DNA of 64,000 bases, from the NCBI GenBank assembly GCA_017654935.2, contig CM065694.1:4471215-4535214 (forward strand). The letters are read 5' to 3'. This document shows positions 22,342 to 33,700 of this stretch, one piece after another (positions within the stretch are counted from its first letter, which is position 1; each line of letters opens with the position of its first letter). This stretch comes from Phymorhynchus buccinoides. Taxonomy: Eukaryota; Mollusca; Gastropoda; Neogastropoda; Raphitomidae. The notes below the pieces were generated by a model. That model was not told the origin of the DNA and made no database searches. It saw only the letters and a program-made list of their open reading frames with translations. The translations under genes and the position numbers were made by a program.

Positions 22342-24100
22342 CTATGTTTGTTTTTTCTTGCGCCTCTTTGTCTTGGAAGGGGCCATGGCAGACTGCAGGA
22401 CTGGTGACACCAAGGCCATGTGCTCCCTCATGATCAGCTCCAGTCTGTCTTGCTCCTTCATCCCCACTACCCGCCTTTCAGCTTGTTGATGACAGCATGG
22501 GCGTCCTCCCCTCCCTGTTCCCCGTGTAGGCCTAGTCCAAATCCCCACCTAGTCATGAATGGTATTCGAGAATGTGCTGTTTGGGTGTTATCGATTGTGA
22601 AGGGAAGTTTTGTCTGAAGAACCTCATGTAATTGTCAACGTTCCTCTGTATGTCCTGGACGTTGCCGTCGTCTCTGGGCCGCAGTGGCTCAGTGTGGGAA
22701 GTGGACTGTTGCCAACAGAGAGTTGAGCTGCTGGAAGGTAGAGCTGATCTTCTCTGCTCTTTTGATAAGTGTTTGATCCGGAGTCAACTCCTCCTCCCAC
22801 TCCTCCTCCTGGCCAACCAACTCCTTCATCTTCGTTGTAACACTGGCAAATCCTCTCAGTGACAGGCTCTTGCAGATATTTGTGACAGTGGTTGCCAATG
22901 AAGGAGCGTCCATGGTAATAATAATAATAAAGAAAACTTATATAGCACATATTCCAGGCTAACCATGCCATGGTAGGCTTGGACGTGGATGTCGTTTTGC
23001 TGGAGAACCACATCCAGATGGGCCGTCACAGGACCAGACAGCAATGGCAAGTCCTGGTCCTCTTTCACTTCGTCAATGTAGTCCTCCAGGTCCCATATTT
23101 TTTCCAGAAGCCTCTGCTGCCTAGCAGCAAACTGAGCTAAAGCCTCATCCTCCTGGATCACACAGCACAAACACTCCTTCAATGAGCATCTTCTTGTCTT
23201 CCTTCCGTTTGATCTGCTTCCAGGTTTTGATGTATTTACCGAAGATGGTGGTGTCGTCAACCTCTCTGTTCTTCTCAGCCAGTCGTTCCCCTATGAGCAT
23301 ATCCATCTTGTGGCACTCCACTTCCAGGAGGAGGTGATGCTTCTTCACGATCCCTAGCAGCAGGTAAAGGTAGGGTGGTGCCACGTGAGACAGCTCTAGT
23401 TTCCACATTGTAGTGGTACTTGGCTTTCTTTTTGTCCTTTCCTGTCCCCAGATATTTCCTATAATCAACAAAGATGTTGGCCACTGATCTCTGTGGGATG
23501 TTTCCCTGCTGGTGCTCTCTGAGAACTTTGATCTGGTCTTTTGATGCCTTACACCAGAGACAGGGGTGGGTGCTCTGGGCACTATAGTGTGTTGTGTGGT
23601 CTGGAACATTCATTCTGGTACCAACAAACACGTAACACAGCTGGTGTGCTTCAAACATTATAATCTAGGTAGAAGACTTGATGAGTACAACATGGCGAGC
23701 AGACCCGTTTAAGCAGACGCTACATCACTCTTGCCTTATGGGATATGTCCCATTAACCAATCATAATCTAGCTTGTTTCCATGGACACAACAGGCACCCG
23801 AGATTCCATACATTTTCAGCAGGAAATCATAGTCTCCAAACATGAACAGAATCCCTTTCTTGCCCCTCCACATGTTTTGCAGTGCCTCCAGTTGTCTGAA
23901 TGGACACAGAATTGTCCTCAGGTTTGCTGGGCTGTCCTTGGCATTGACAATAGCCACGAGGAATGTGTTGGTTTGGGTGTGGAAGATTGGCCACCTGCAT
24001 CATCAGTTTGAATGTACCGCCCCCGTGTTCACCACCGATCTTGACCCACACTTCACCTGCAGGGATCGCTCCACTATGCCAAGACAGACTGCCGCTTGCT
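22342..24100 (-). pseudogene. Frameshifted transposon-encoded protein of an unnamed family
   Basis: Piecing the minus-strand frames together in order gives: a block with FKLMMQVANLPHPN and a segment ending MFGDYDFLLKMYGISGA; a cysteine motif HPCLWCKASK; LGIVKKHHLLLEVECHK; the stretch EALAQFAARQQRLLEKIW; then SFIGNHCHKYLQ, LNSLLATVHFPH, FPSQSITPKQHILEYH, and a terminal GLHGEQGGEDAHA-type motif ending in a Lys/Arg tail. I recall this GDYxFL / GASG..CxWC / ECHxLD / SFxGNHxHK / GLxGEQGxE order from multicopy transposon ORFs in cnidarians and molluscs, but I cannot name the superfamily. At least four frameshifts and an inserted repeat (22915-22970) show it is dead. Confidence 0.6.
22915..22970. 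repeat. (AAT)n / TTATATAGCACAT repeat inserted in the transposon ORF
   Basis: A short copy of the family ending in (AAT)n and TATATAGCGC. It splits the codons between AYHG and SFIGNH of the surrounding transposon relic, so it arrived after that ORF. Confidence 0.65.
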
Positions 24101-26365
24101 TCTCTACTCACGCGCACAGCAGCAGTAGGAACAACACAGCGAAGCTTGGCTGCTTGGCCTAGTAGGCCTACCACCAAAGGCTAGGCCTAGTAGGCCTACT
24201 ACCAAAGGCTAGGCCTATAGGATGGTAGGGTTTGAGTGGGCTTTGTGCTATGGCTGACTGCAGGAAAAACTACACACTGACACTAGCTGTGTTTCAGTTT
24301 AAATTACTCGGCTACAGTTCGACGGAACATCTAACTAAGTAGACACTTTAAGCACAAGATGACTCTAGAACTTATGTGTAAAAGCACACTTTTCAACACT
24401 GGCTACTTTAGACAGAACACACCGAGGAAAATGCCACATAAATCTGTGTCACTGAGGAAAAAAACTAGGCCTTGAAAATAGCGCGCACTGTTCTTCTGTA
24501 CCAATCTTGATTGCTTTAATGCACACAAAGCGTGTGTTATTAATCAACACTATTTACACCACAAATCCTTTTCGATACGAATCACTGTTCACACAATGCT
24601 GTTCCCCACACACATATGTATCCGCACACCAAATGTTTTTGCATATCAATCAGTTTTGTAGAAGCAGTGGACGAAAACATACGGAGTAGAATTTCCCCTC
24701 TGTTTTCTTACTTGCTTCTGACGCTTCCAGAAGGAAATGAAAGGTTGAGTCATTCGCATTTCCCGCCTCTGGAAGCCTAGTGGGCGGCAACTAAAAGGTC
24801 TGGAAATGCCGGTTTTGTAAAGCGGTGGCCCCAACACAAAATTTGAAGCGTTTCTGTCTTATGGTATGAGTTACAGGGCGAACATGTTTTACAGAAAAGT
24901 GTCTTTCCTTGGCGGAGGTTTGTACCAGAGGTTCAAATTTTCTATGGAACCATCTGCGTACCATGATACACCACCACACAAAATTTGAAGCCTTGATTGT
25001 GTAGCATGCGATTCGCCAATTTCCATTTGTCATGTCCTTGTGGACTGCTGGGATCTATGCGACATTAGAAGGAAACACTGCATGGCGGAGTCAATGAAGG
25101 TTTTGTTCTGTGACACGATCTTTAATTACTTGAAAGATTAATATTTTTCACTTGATGTAAGCTACTGTGATGTTTTTAATTCTAGACGTGTCATGTTTTC
25201 ACTTGATGTAAGCTACTGTGATGTTTTTTAATTCTAGACGTGTCATGTTTTCACTTGGTGTAAGCTACTGTGATGTTTTTAATTCTAGACGTGTCATGTT
25301 TTCACTTGGTGTCAGCTACTGTGATGTTTTTAATTCTAGACGTGTCATGTTTTCACTTGGTGTAAGCTACTGTGATGTTTTTAATTCTAGACGTGTCATG
25401 TTTTCACTTGATGTAAGCTACTGTGATGTTTTTAATTCTAGACGTGTCATGTTTTTACTTGCTAAGTTTGTGATTTATTAATGAATTTTTAACAAAAGTA
25501 TTTTAACAAAAAACTTTGATTTAGTTTTTACCTTGTGTTTTTATCCCTTTTTAATACGTGGTAAGATTTAACGTGGTGACAGCCCTGACATGGCCTTAGT
25601 TGTTGACGGGGCTATAATTTTAATCTTAATTCCACACATCCTTTAAACCCAATCAATTCCATTTTGGAGGAACTGTTTCAGTTGCATCCACTACGGTATA
25701 CGAGGGCGAAGACAATGATGGTAAAGTGCAGTATTTTGCATTGTGCCCTGAACTGTCACCCCTACCATCCCCTACATGTCTGAGGGGAACATGCTTTGCA
25801 AGCAGCTGCTCATGGAGTGTGTCTAGCATGTCATGCTTTCAGGATAACTGGAATCAAAATATCCTTTTGAATTTGACCAAATGTAGCACCAGGATAGAAA
25901 GTTATTTCATGGAAAGAAGCGTATTGTGCAAGGTTGGTGTAAGTTTGTCCACAAAGCAGAGTAGCTGCAGCAGGCTGAATGTTCCTCACAGACGTTCTAC
26001 TAAATGAAGGCTGGGCAGCCCACTGCATGGTATGTCCATTCATGTAAAAGTACAGGTCATCTGCTGGGCAGATCACTGCATGGTATGTCCATTCATATAA
26101 AAGTACAGGTCATCTGCTGGGCAGACCACTGCATGGTATGTCCATTCATATATGTAAAAGTACAGGTCATCTGCTGGGCAGACCACTGCATGGTATGTCC
26201 ATTCATATATGTAAAAGTACAGGTCATCTGCTGGGCAGACCACTGCATGGTATGTCCATTCATACATGTTAAAGTACAGGTCATCTGCTGGGCAGACCAC
26301 TGCATGGTATGTCCATTCATGTAAAAGTACAGGTCATCTGCTGGGCAGACCACTGCCTGGTATGT
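23321..26365. repeat. Direct duplication, copy 2
   Basis: Partner of 18998-21810. It is about 230 bases longer, mainly because a ~51-bp unit present once in copy 1 (near 20775-20850) is present about six times here (25150-25460). Confidence 0.85.
25150..25460. repeat. Tandem array of about 51-bp units (six copies)
   Basis: Unit: cttgatgtaagctactgtga then tgtttttaattctagacgtg then tcatgttttca. The single-copy version of the same sequence precedes SINE-like tails at 20775 and 38460-38530, so the array is a local expansion inside an interspersed repeat. Confidence 0.9.
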
Positions 26366-26385
26366 CCATTCAGACCAACAAAATA
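26005..26385. repeat. Tandem array of about 53-bp units (seven copies), second location
   Basis: Same unit as 21440-21810. The last copy has ctgcctgg instead of ctgcatgg and runs into unique sequence. Confidence 0.9.
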
Positions 26386-26790
26386 CCAGTCGGCTGCTCA
26401 CCGCGATGGGTATCTTTCTTCGCATCATCAACTTAAAATAGCATATTGCAATTTGACACTGGGCATCATTGAATTTGCAAACAAGAATTGAATTTGTTTT
26501 TTCTTCATTTACAAAGTTTTGAACAGGGTCCTGGTCCTTAGTAGACGTAATTGGTGGCAGCCCCAACATTGCCATCTTTTCTAAGAAACCAAAGATCGCG
26601 GCAGGTCCTCGCAAACAACTCTAGTCTAGATGGTGTGAACACCAGGCTGCTGGAAGGAAACTCCATCATCCATCAAGTAATGTCATTAGGGCAGTGATGG
26701 TATGCACAAGACGGAAAAGATCCAATGTCCCACTGTGATGCCTCAGCCCTTTCTAAAGGCATCGTGGACTGTTTAGTCCGGCATTGTGGA

Positions 26791-27108
26791 CTATTTAGTC
26801 CACAACTGCCTGTACGCAGCAGGCTTGTTGGTCATTCTCAAGCGTGTCACTGTGCTGTTTATGTGCTCCAAAAGCTTGAGTTTAATTGAACGGCCATCCA
26901 TGGAGATCTGAAGTTGTGATTTTGACTTTAAGCCCAAATCGGTCATGACTGTGCTGAACTTCTCTTGAAGGTTTACAGCAGTGGCGTGCCCCAAGAGAAC
27001 TCTGAAGTGAGAAAACGCGTTTTCACAACGTTGTGGTCCCAAAAATGTACATGGAAGCCCATTTGTTTGCTTTGTTTGAGTCTTGTGATTCAGAGACTCA
27101 TCGAACAA
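26791..27108 (-). pseudogene. Transposon-like protein fragment
   Basis: The minus-strand frame reads MFDESLNHKTQTKQTNGLPC, then GHATAVNLQEKFSTVMTDL and QLQISMDGRSIKLKLLEHIN. The pattern 'FDExLxxKTQxKQ...GHAxAxxLxxxF...LxQISMDGPxVNxK' is one I associate with multicopy transposon ORFs in aquatic invertebrates, without a family name. A frameshift separates the first and second block. Confidence 0.45.
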
Positions 27109-27479
27109 GAGGACATACTGATACTCCTCAGATCTAATTTTCTGCTTAATCAGATGTGAGAAGTGTGGTGCGATACCAAATCTGGTGAGGTATCTGCATT
27201 TCGTTTCTCCTCAGAACTATATTCTGTAAGTAAACAGAAAGAAAACCAGAAATGCACATGCTCTTTTCTTTTTCTGATCAGTTTCATCATACTTCTTCTT
27301 CTCGTACGTCAGAGGGACCCCCCAGCATCCAATATGAAGACGGCCGTATGTTGCAGGTCCTCCAGGCTTCCAAAGAGCTACTGGGCCACAGAGACGTGGT
27401 CTGGCCAGGTGTTTCATCTTACAAAAGCACTTTCAGCACTTGTGATTTGTAAAAATTTTCTCCCTTGCTAAAACTGATT

Positions 27480-27593
27480 TTGTTTTTACCTTGTGTTTTT
27501 ATCACTTTTTAATACGTGGTAAGATTTAACATGGTGACAGCCCTGACATGGCCTTAGTTGTCGACGGGGCTATAATTTTAATCTTAACCTTAA
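27480..27593. repeat. SINE-like repeat with ATTTTAATCTTAATC tail
   Basis: Contains the window's recurrent core gtgacagccctgacatggcc, ttagttgtcgacggggctat and aattttaatcttaa. Other copies of the core are at 20958-21031, 22089-22168, 25556-25630, 28078-28143, 38629-38698, 41640-41770, 41830-41901 and 57990-58060 (diverged). The AATC-type tail is usual for SINEs borrowing an RTE/CR1 LINE 3' end. The class is inferred. Confidence 0.8.
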
Positions 27594-28662
27594 TCTCTCT
27601 TGCTAATCATGGTTTTTGAATATTTCTCATTGTATGCTACAAGAACAATAACTATGCCTGCCTGATAACTGCTCTGCTATTGGTCAATGTTCCTCGTAAC
27701 GTGTCTGTTGTCCGAGCCTCTTGTCCTACCACCAGCATCGCAGGTTGGGGTAACATCGCCATTGTCAGGTGCACAAATCACAGTGCGAAAGACCACACAC
27801 ATAAAGCTGGGTCTGTATTTGATAATGAAAGGGATGGTCTACTCTCAAACATCACTTTTTGGGGGGTCATAAAAACAAATAACTGCAGGATTTCACAATA
27901 ACATGAGACTAAAAAAACAACAACAAAATACCTTGTGGTTGAGGAAATCCAAATAAAAATGATAACAATAGCGGATGTTTCGAGCTTATGCCTTAGTTGC
28001 TGGCAAGGAGAAAGAAGAAGAAAAGTAAACATTAATGAAACAACATTTTTGAACGGTGGAGCAGCCTGCTCAAATTTTGACGTGGTGACAGCCCCTGACA
28101 TGGCCGTAGCAGTCGACGGGGCTATAAATAACATCAATCAATCAATCAACCTTCACATCGGCGAACGTTTTTCCTCGTGTGGTATATGAACCAGAGTGTT
28201 CACCAGAAGGGCACCTGCTTCAACCGTTTCTTGTTCTTTTTCAAACACCTGAGCACCTGATGTTAATTTTTTCAATCACATTGGTTTGTTTTTTCAGCTG
28301 TCTTTTCTAAGGTTGCTATTCGCTCACAAAGTGTTTGAATCATCGACGAAAAAGGCTCAAAGTCACTAAAGGTCTCCGTCCATGTTATCTTTGCTGTTAT
28401 GATAGTTCTAGGCTAATGATATTTCTAGCATGTTGGTCGTACACGTTGTTATTTCGCCAGTTACCTCCCTTGATTTATTTCTTTATTTGGCACAAAGGGT
28501 CAAGGTCTTCTTCATACTTCACGCATGCGCAAGAGCATGGGGGTGTGACCGTGGAAATGTGAACCATTTAAACAGCTGATCATTTTTTAAAGCATATTTA
28601 TTCTTCATAGTCAGTTAAGTGAGTCGGTCGTAGTTTCTGTGGTGGTGACCAACTAAGTATAA

Positions 28663-28989
28663 ATGTCAGACTCTGAAGCAGAGGTGGTGGCAGCAGCTGC
28701 TGCAGCTGTGGCCGTCATTCTTGATGAAGAAGAAGAGCCTGGACTATGGACAAGGTCCTGGATCCTCGCCCGACCAAACCTGGGTGCCTATGCCACTTTG
28801 GTGCAGGAGCTGGCTGATGAACGAGGATCCACGGGCCACGAAAACATTCCTGCGAATGACCAATCAGCAGACCTGTTTACTCTACTCTTTTCGAGTAGTA
28901 TTCTACTCAATTTCTACCTCTACTATTCAAAATTGAAAAAAGCTGACCATCCCGACGCGCTCCTGATACTCTCAAACCCCTCCTGGTAA
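28663..28989 (+). pseudogene. N-terminal fragment of a PIF/Harbinger (HARBI1-like) protein
   Basis: ATG at 28663 begins MSDSEAEVVAAAAAAVAVIL followed by an acidic run and LWTRSWILARPNLGAYATLV then QELADE. This matches the usual HARBI1-like N-terminus in which an acidic lead is followed by 'WWVRPWLxxRxxxGxYxxLxxELR'. The expected next motif (EDPRxFxNFLRMTxxxFD) is visible in the next frame as DPRATKTFLRMTNQQ, so a one-base frameshift has occurred near 28826. The frame then drifts into non-homologous sequence and stops. No catalytic DDE domain follows on this strand. Confidence 0.6.
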
Positions 28990-29671
28990 GAATTGAATTC
29001 CAATTGGAGCCACCATCAAATCTAAGATTTTTTTTGCACTTTGACTGGGTTGCCTCGCTTTCACCCGCGCTCCTTGGGAGTCACCTGCCAGATTCGATGC
29101 GGTTGGCCTGTGCCGCCCGGACTCGTCCATCATGCTTACCGTGGGGTGGGGGTATCCCGGTGCGTACCTCCCACTGGGCGTGGTTCTGGAGAATGGTCCC
29201 TCCAGCTGGTCTCCTGTGTCATATACCGTCTCTGAGGGGGAGGCCCGTGTGTAACCGTCCCCTCCACCGTGGCCAGCCGATCGATAGCCGGAATCTCCTG
29301 GGGTGGGTCGTGGTATGACCCAACGCATGCCGGGGGTGAAAACTCCCTCGGCTACAGGCCTGCTAAAGGAAGCATTTCGCACCCCCTCGCCTGAACCCTC
29401 CTGATCCGCGTCTCCGATCTGCCCCCCTGGACTGAGTCTCAGTGGGGGCCTAGGCCGGTCCTCTGAGAGTTGGTCGACCATTGCTGCGTCTGTCATGGCC
29501 GCTGCTCCCCCCCATTGCAAACCCGAAGTGCTCCTGCAACCCCCCCTTGTCGGGGGTCACTGCTACCCTGTCCTCTTCGGGGCCCCTCGGTTGGTGTGAT
29601 GCCACTGGGGCAGTGTGCTCCCCTCCTGTTGCCATCCCTGCACTCAACACTAAAACAACAATACCACACAA
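28990..29671 (-). other. GC-rich open frames, possibly an LTR-element gag N-terminus; family not recognised
   Basis: Two overlapping minus-strand frames (29450-29671 and 28972-29520) join through one frameshift near 29510. Together they form a Gly/Pro/Arg-rich low-motif protein of about 230 residues. Its composition is unlike the surrounding AT-rich DNA. I see no zinc knuckle, protease or helical capsid motif, so this is a description rather than a function. Confidence 0.3.
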
Positions 29672-30605
29672 AACAATATCAAACCCTACTAACCCGACAA
29701 GTAAAATTTAGCTCTACTGTCCCTTTAAATAGACCAGACGGAATTTACCAGTGCTCCCAGGCTAGTACTGTACCCTATGTTTCGAGGAATAACCCCATTC
29801 CTCCCTTCCTTCCAGGCTACCGAATTACTTCTGACACCATTAAAGTACTTCTGATAATATCTAAAGTACTAGCACCGATCCGATCCTGAACTAACCTGTA
29901 AAACTCCGAATCAAATGGCTGTAACTGTATGGCTTGGCTTTTCACTCCAAGATGGCGTGTCACCCTAAAAAGGCCGCCCGCGCTTTTCTTCACATGACCT
30001 CGTGTACATCCGGTGGCCCCTCATCTTGGCCCCGGTTCCACCGGCACCACAGATCTATTGAAACTCCTTTGACCAAATTAAACTCCCTTTCTTTCTTTAT
30101 TCCAAACCCAGCCAACTCCTTATTTGCTGAAATAATTTAACACAAGAATATAACATCCAACAAACAGCAATAACATTCATTTTAAAACCACTGAATTTAA
30201 AACACGTGAACACAACTCACGACGCTCAGGAGTTTCTTTTTACCTTTTTGGCTGTGAGCCAGAAACACTACTGAAGGAAAAACATTAACCACTATTAAAT
30301 GTCATATTCCTGAAAAAGAAGACTGAGCACAAGTGGAATCTGAAAAGAAAACCGCATATTTTAAAACCTTGGGTAATTAAAACTAAGAGGGTTAACATAA
30401 AAAGTTACTGAGTAAAAATGAAGATGAAACTAAACAGAAATAAAACAAGCTCAACCAAGTTGCACGGTCTGCAGCCCGACAGCTCACCCTGAAAACACAA
30501 CTGCCGATTGTTTGAACAAAAAGGGGGATAATGTCACAAAATATCCTAACAACAAGGAAGAAAAGGAAAGAACCAAACAAAGAGAATGGATTGTTTGAAG
30601 GAGAA

Positions 30606-30708
30606 TCATGCCAGGTTCATGGGGACACGTTTGCCTGCATGTTGATCGAGGGCTTCCTGTCTCGATCCACCGACTGGTCCTCGGATCTCCACAATGGCTA
30701 GAACTGTG
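30606..30708 (-). pseudogene. HARBI1-like transposase relic at the edge of the minisatellite
   Basis: Immediately downstream (minus strand) of the last PNVFGCVDGTLI unit, a shifted frame reads SEDQSVDRDRKPSINMQANV. In HARBI1-type nucleases the catalytic 'GxIDGTxI' is followed by about 15 residues and then 'VxRxxxHSINVQ', so this is the natural continuation of the transposase. A stop and frameshift lie between the two blocks. It identifies the source from which the neighbouring repeat was amplified. Confidence 0.65.
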
Positions 30709-33700
30709 ATCAGCGTTCCATCGACACACCCAAACACATTGGGCATTCTTTGCATGTCATAGATCAGTGTTCCATCGACACACCCAAACACATTGGGTGT
30801 TCTTTGCATGTCATAGATCAGTGTTCCATCGACACACCCAAACACATTGGGCGTTCTTTGCATGTCATAGATCAGTGTTCCATCCACACACCCAAACACA
30901 TTGGGCGTTCTTTGCATGTCATAGAACTTTGATCAGTGTTCCATCGACACACCCAAACACATTGGGTGTTCTTTGCATGTCATAGATCAGTGTTCCATCG
31001 ACACACCCAAACACATTGGGCGTTCTTTGCATGTCATAGAACTTTGATCAGTGTTCCATCGACACACCCAAACACATTGGGCGTTCTTTGCATGTCATAG
31101 ATCAGTGTTCCATCCACACACCCAAACACATTGGGTGTTCTTTGCATGTCATAGATCAGTGTTCCATCGACACACCCAAACACATTGGGCGTTCTTTGCA
31201 TGTCATAGATCAGTGTTCCATCGACACACCCAAACACATTGGGCGTTCTTTGCATGTCATAGATCAGTGTTCCATCCACACACCCAAACACATTGGGCGT
31301 TCTTTGCATGTCATAGATCAGTGTTCCATCGACACACCCAAACACATTGGGCGTTCTTTGCATGTCATAGAACTTTGATCAGTGTTCCATCGACACACCC
31401 AAACACATTGGGTGTTCTTTGCATGTCATAGATCAGTGTTCCATCCACACACCCAAACACATTGGGCGTTCTTTGCATGTCATAGATCAGTGTTCCATCC
31501 ACACACCCAAACACATTGGGTGTTCTTTGCATGTCATAGATCAGTGTTCCATCCACACACCCAAACACATTGGGCGTTCTTTGCATGTCATAGATCAGTG
31601 TTCCATCGACACACCCAAACACATTGGGCGTTCTTTGCATGTCATAGATCAGTGTTCCATCCACACACCCAAACACATTGGGCGTTCTTTGCATGTCATA
31701 GATCAGTGTTCCATCGACACACCCAAACACATTGGGCGTTCTTTGCATGTCATAGATCAGTGTTCCATCCACACACCCAAACACATTGGGCGTTCTTTGC
31801 ATGTCATAGATCAGTGTTCCATCGACACACCCAAACACATTGGGCGTTCTTTGCATGTCATAGATCAGTGTTCCATCCACACACCCAAACACATTGGGCG
31901 TTCTTTGCATGTCATAGATCAGTGTTCCATCGACACACCCAAACACATTGGGCGTTCTTTGCATGTCATAGATCAGTGTTCCATCGACACACCCAAACAC
32001 ATTGGCTGTTCTTTGCATGTCAGAGATCAGCGTTCCATCGACACACCCAAACACATTGGGCGTTCTTTGCATGTCATAGATCAGTGTTCCATCGACACAC
32101 CCAAACACATTGGGCGTTCTTTGCATGTCATAGATCAGTGTTCCATCGACACACCCAAACACATTGGGCGTTCTTTGCATGTCATAGATCAGTGTTCCAT
32201 CGACACACCCAAACACATTGGGCGTTCTTTGCATGTCATAGATCAGTGTTCCATCCACACACCCAAACACATTGGGCGTTCTTTGCATGTCATAGATCAG
32301 TGTTCCATCGACACACCCAAACACATTGGGCGTTCTTTGCATGTCATAGAACTTTGATCAGTGTTCCATCGACACACCCAAACACATTGGGTGTTCTTTG
32401 CATGTCATAGATCAGTGTTCCATCCACACACCCAAACACATTGGGCGTTCTTTGCATGTCATAGATCAGTGTTCCATCCACACACCCAAACACATTGGGT
32501 GTTCTTTGCATGTCATAGATCAGTGTTCCATCCACACACCCAAACACATTGGGCGTTCTTTGCATGTCATAGATCAGTGTTCCATCCACACACCCAAACA
32601 CATTGGGCGTTCTTTGCATGTCATAGATCAGTGTTCCATCCACACACCCAAACACATTGGGCGTTCTTTGCATGTCATAGATCGGTGTTCCATCGACACA
32701 CCCAAACACATTGGGCGTTCTTTGCATGTCATAGATCAGTGTTCCATCCACACACCCAAACACATTGGGCGTTCTTTGCATGTCATAGATCAGTGTTCCA
32801 TCGACACACCCAAACACATTGGGTGTTCTTTGCATGTCATAGATCAGTGTTCCATCCACACACCCAAACACATTGGGCGTTCTTTGCATGTCATAGATCA
32901 GCGTTCCATCGACACACCCAAACACATTGGGCGTTCTTTGCATGTCATAGATCAGTGTTCCATCGACACACCCAAACACATTGGCTGTTCTTTGCATGTC
33001 ATAGATCAGCGTTCCATCGACACACCCAAACACATTGGGCGTTCTTTGCATGTCATAGATCAGCGTTCCATCGACACACCCAAACACATTGGGCGTTCTT
33101 TGCATGTCATAGATCAGTGTTCCATCGACACACCCAAACACATTGGGCGTTCTTTGCATGTCATAGATCAGTGTTCCATCCACACACCCAAACACATTGG
33201 GCGTTCTTTGCATGTCATAGATCAGCGTTCCATCGACACACCCAAACACATTGGGCGTTCTTTGCATGTCATAGATCAGTGTTCCATCCACACACCCAAA
33301 CACATTGGGCGTTCTTTGCATGTCATAGATCAGTGTTCCATCCACACACCCAAACACATTGGGCGTTCTTTGCATGTCATAGATCAGTGTTCCATCCACA
33401 CACCCAAACACATTGGGCGTTCTTTGCATGTCATAGAACTTTGATCAGTGTTCCATCGATACACCCAAACACATTGGGCGTTCTTTGCATGTCATAGAAC
33501 TTTGATCAGTGTTCCATCCACACACCCAAACACATTGGGTGTTCTTTGCATGTCATAGAACTTTGATCAGTGTTCCATCGACACACCCAAACACATTGGG
33601 CGTTCTTTGCATGTCATAGAACTTTGATCAGTGTTCCATCCACACACCCAAACACATTGGCTGTTCTTTGCATGTCATAGAACTTTGATCAGTGTTCCAT

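Noticed and set aside
26073..26614. Cys/Trp-rich open frames (for example VICWADHCMVCPF repeats) in the 53-bp arrays
   Set aside because: They arise from the tandem unit, occur in several frames, and shift between the two duplicated arrays.
28972..29889. Host gene in the GC-rich segment
   Set aside because: Overlapping frames on both strands with no motif, no splice logic and a frameshift. More likely part of a retroelement or chance from base composition.
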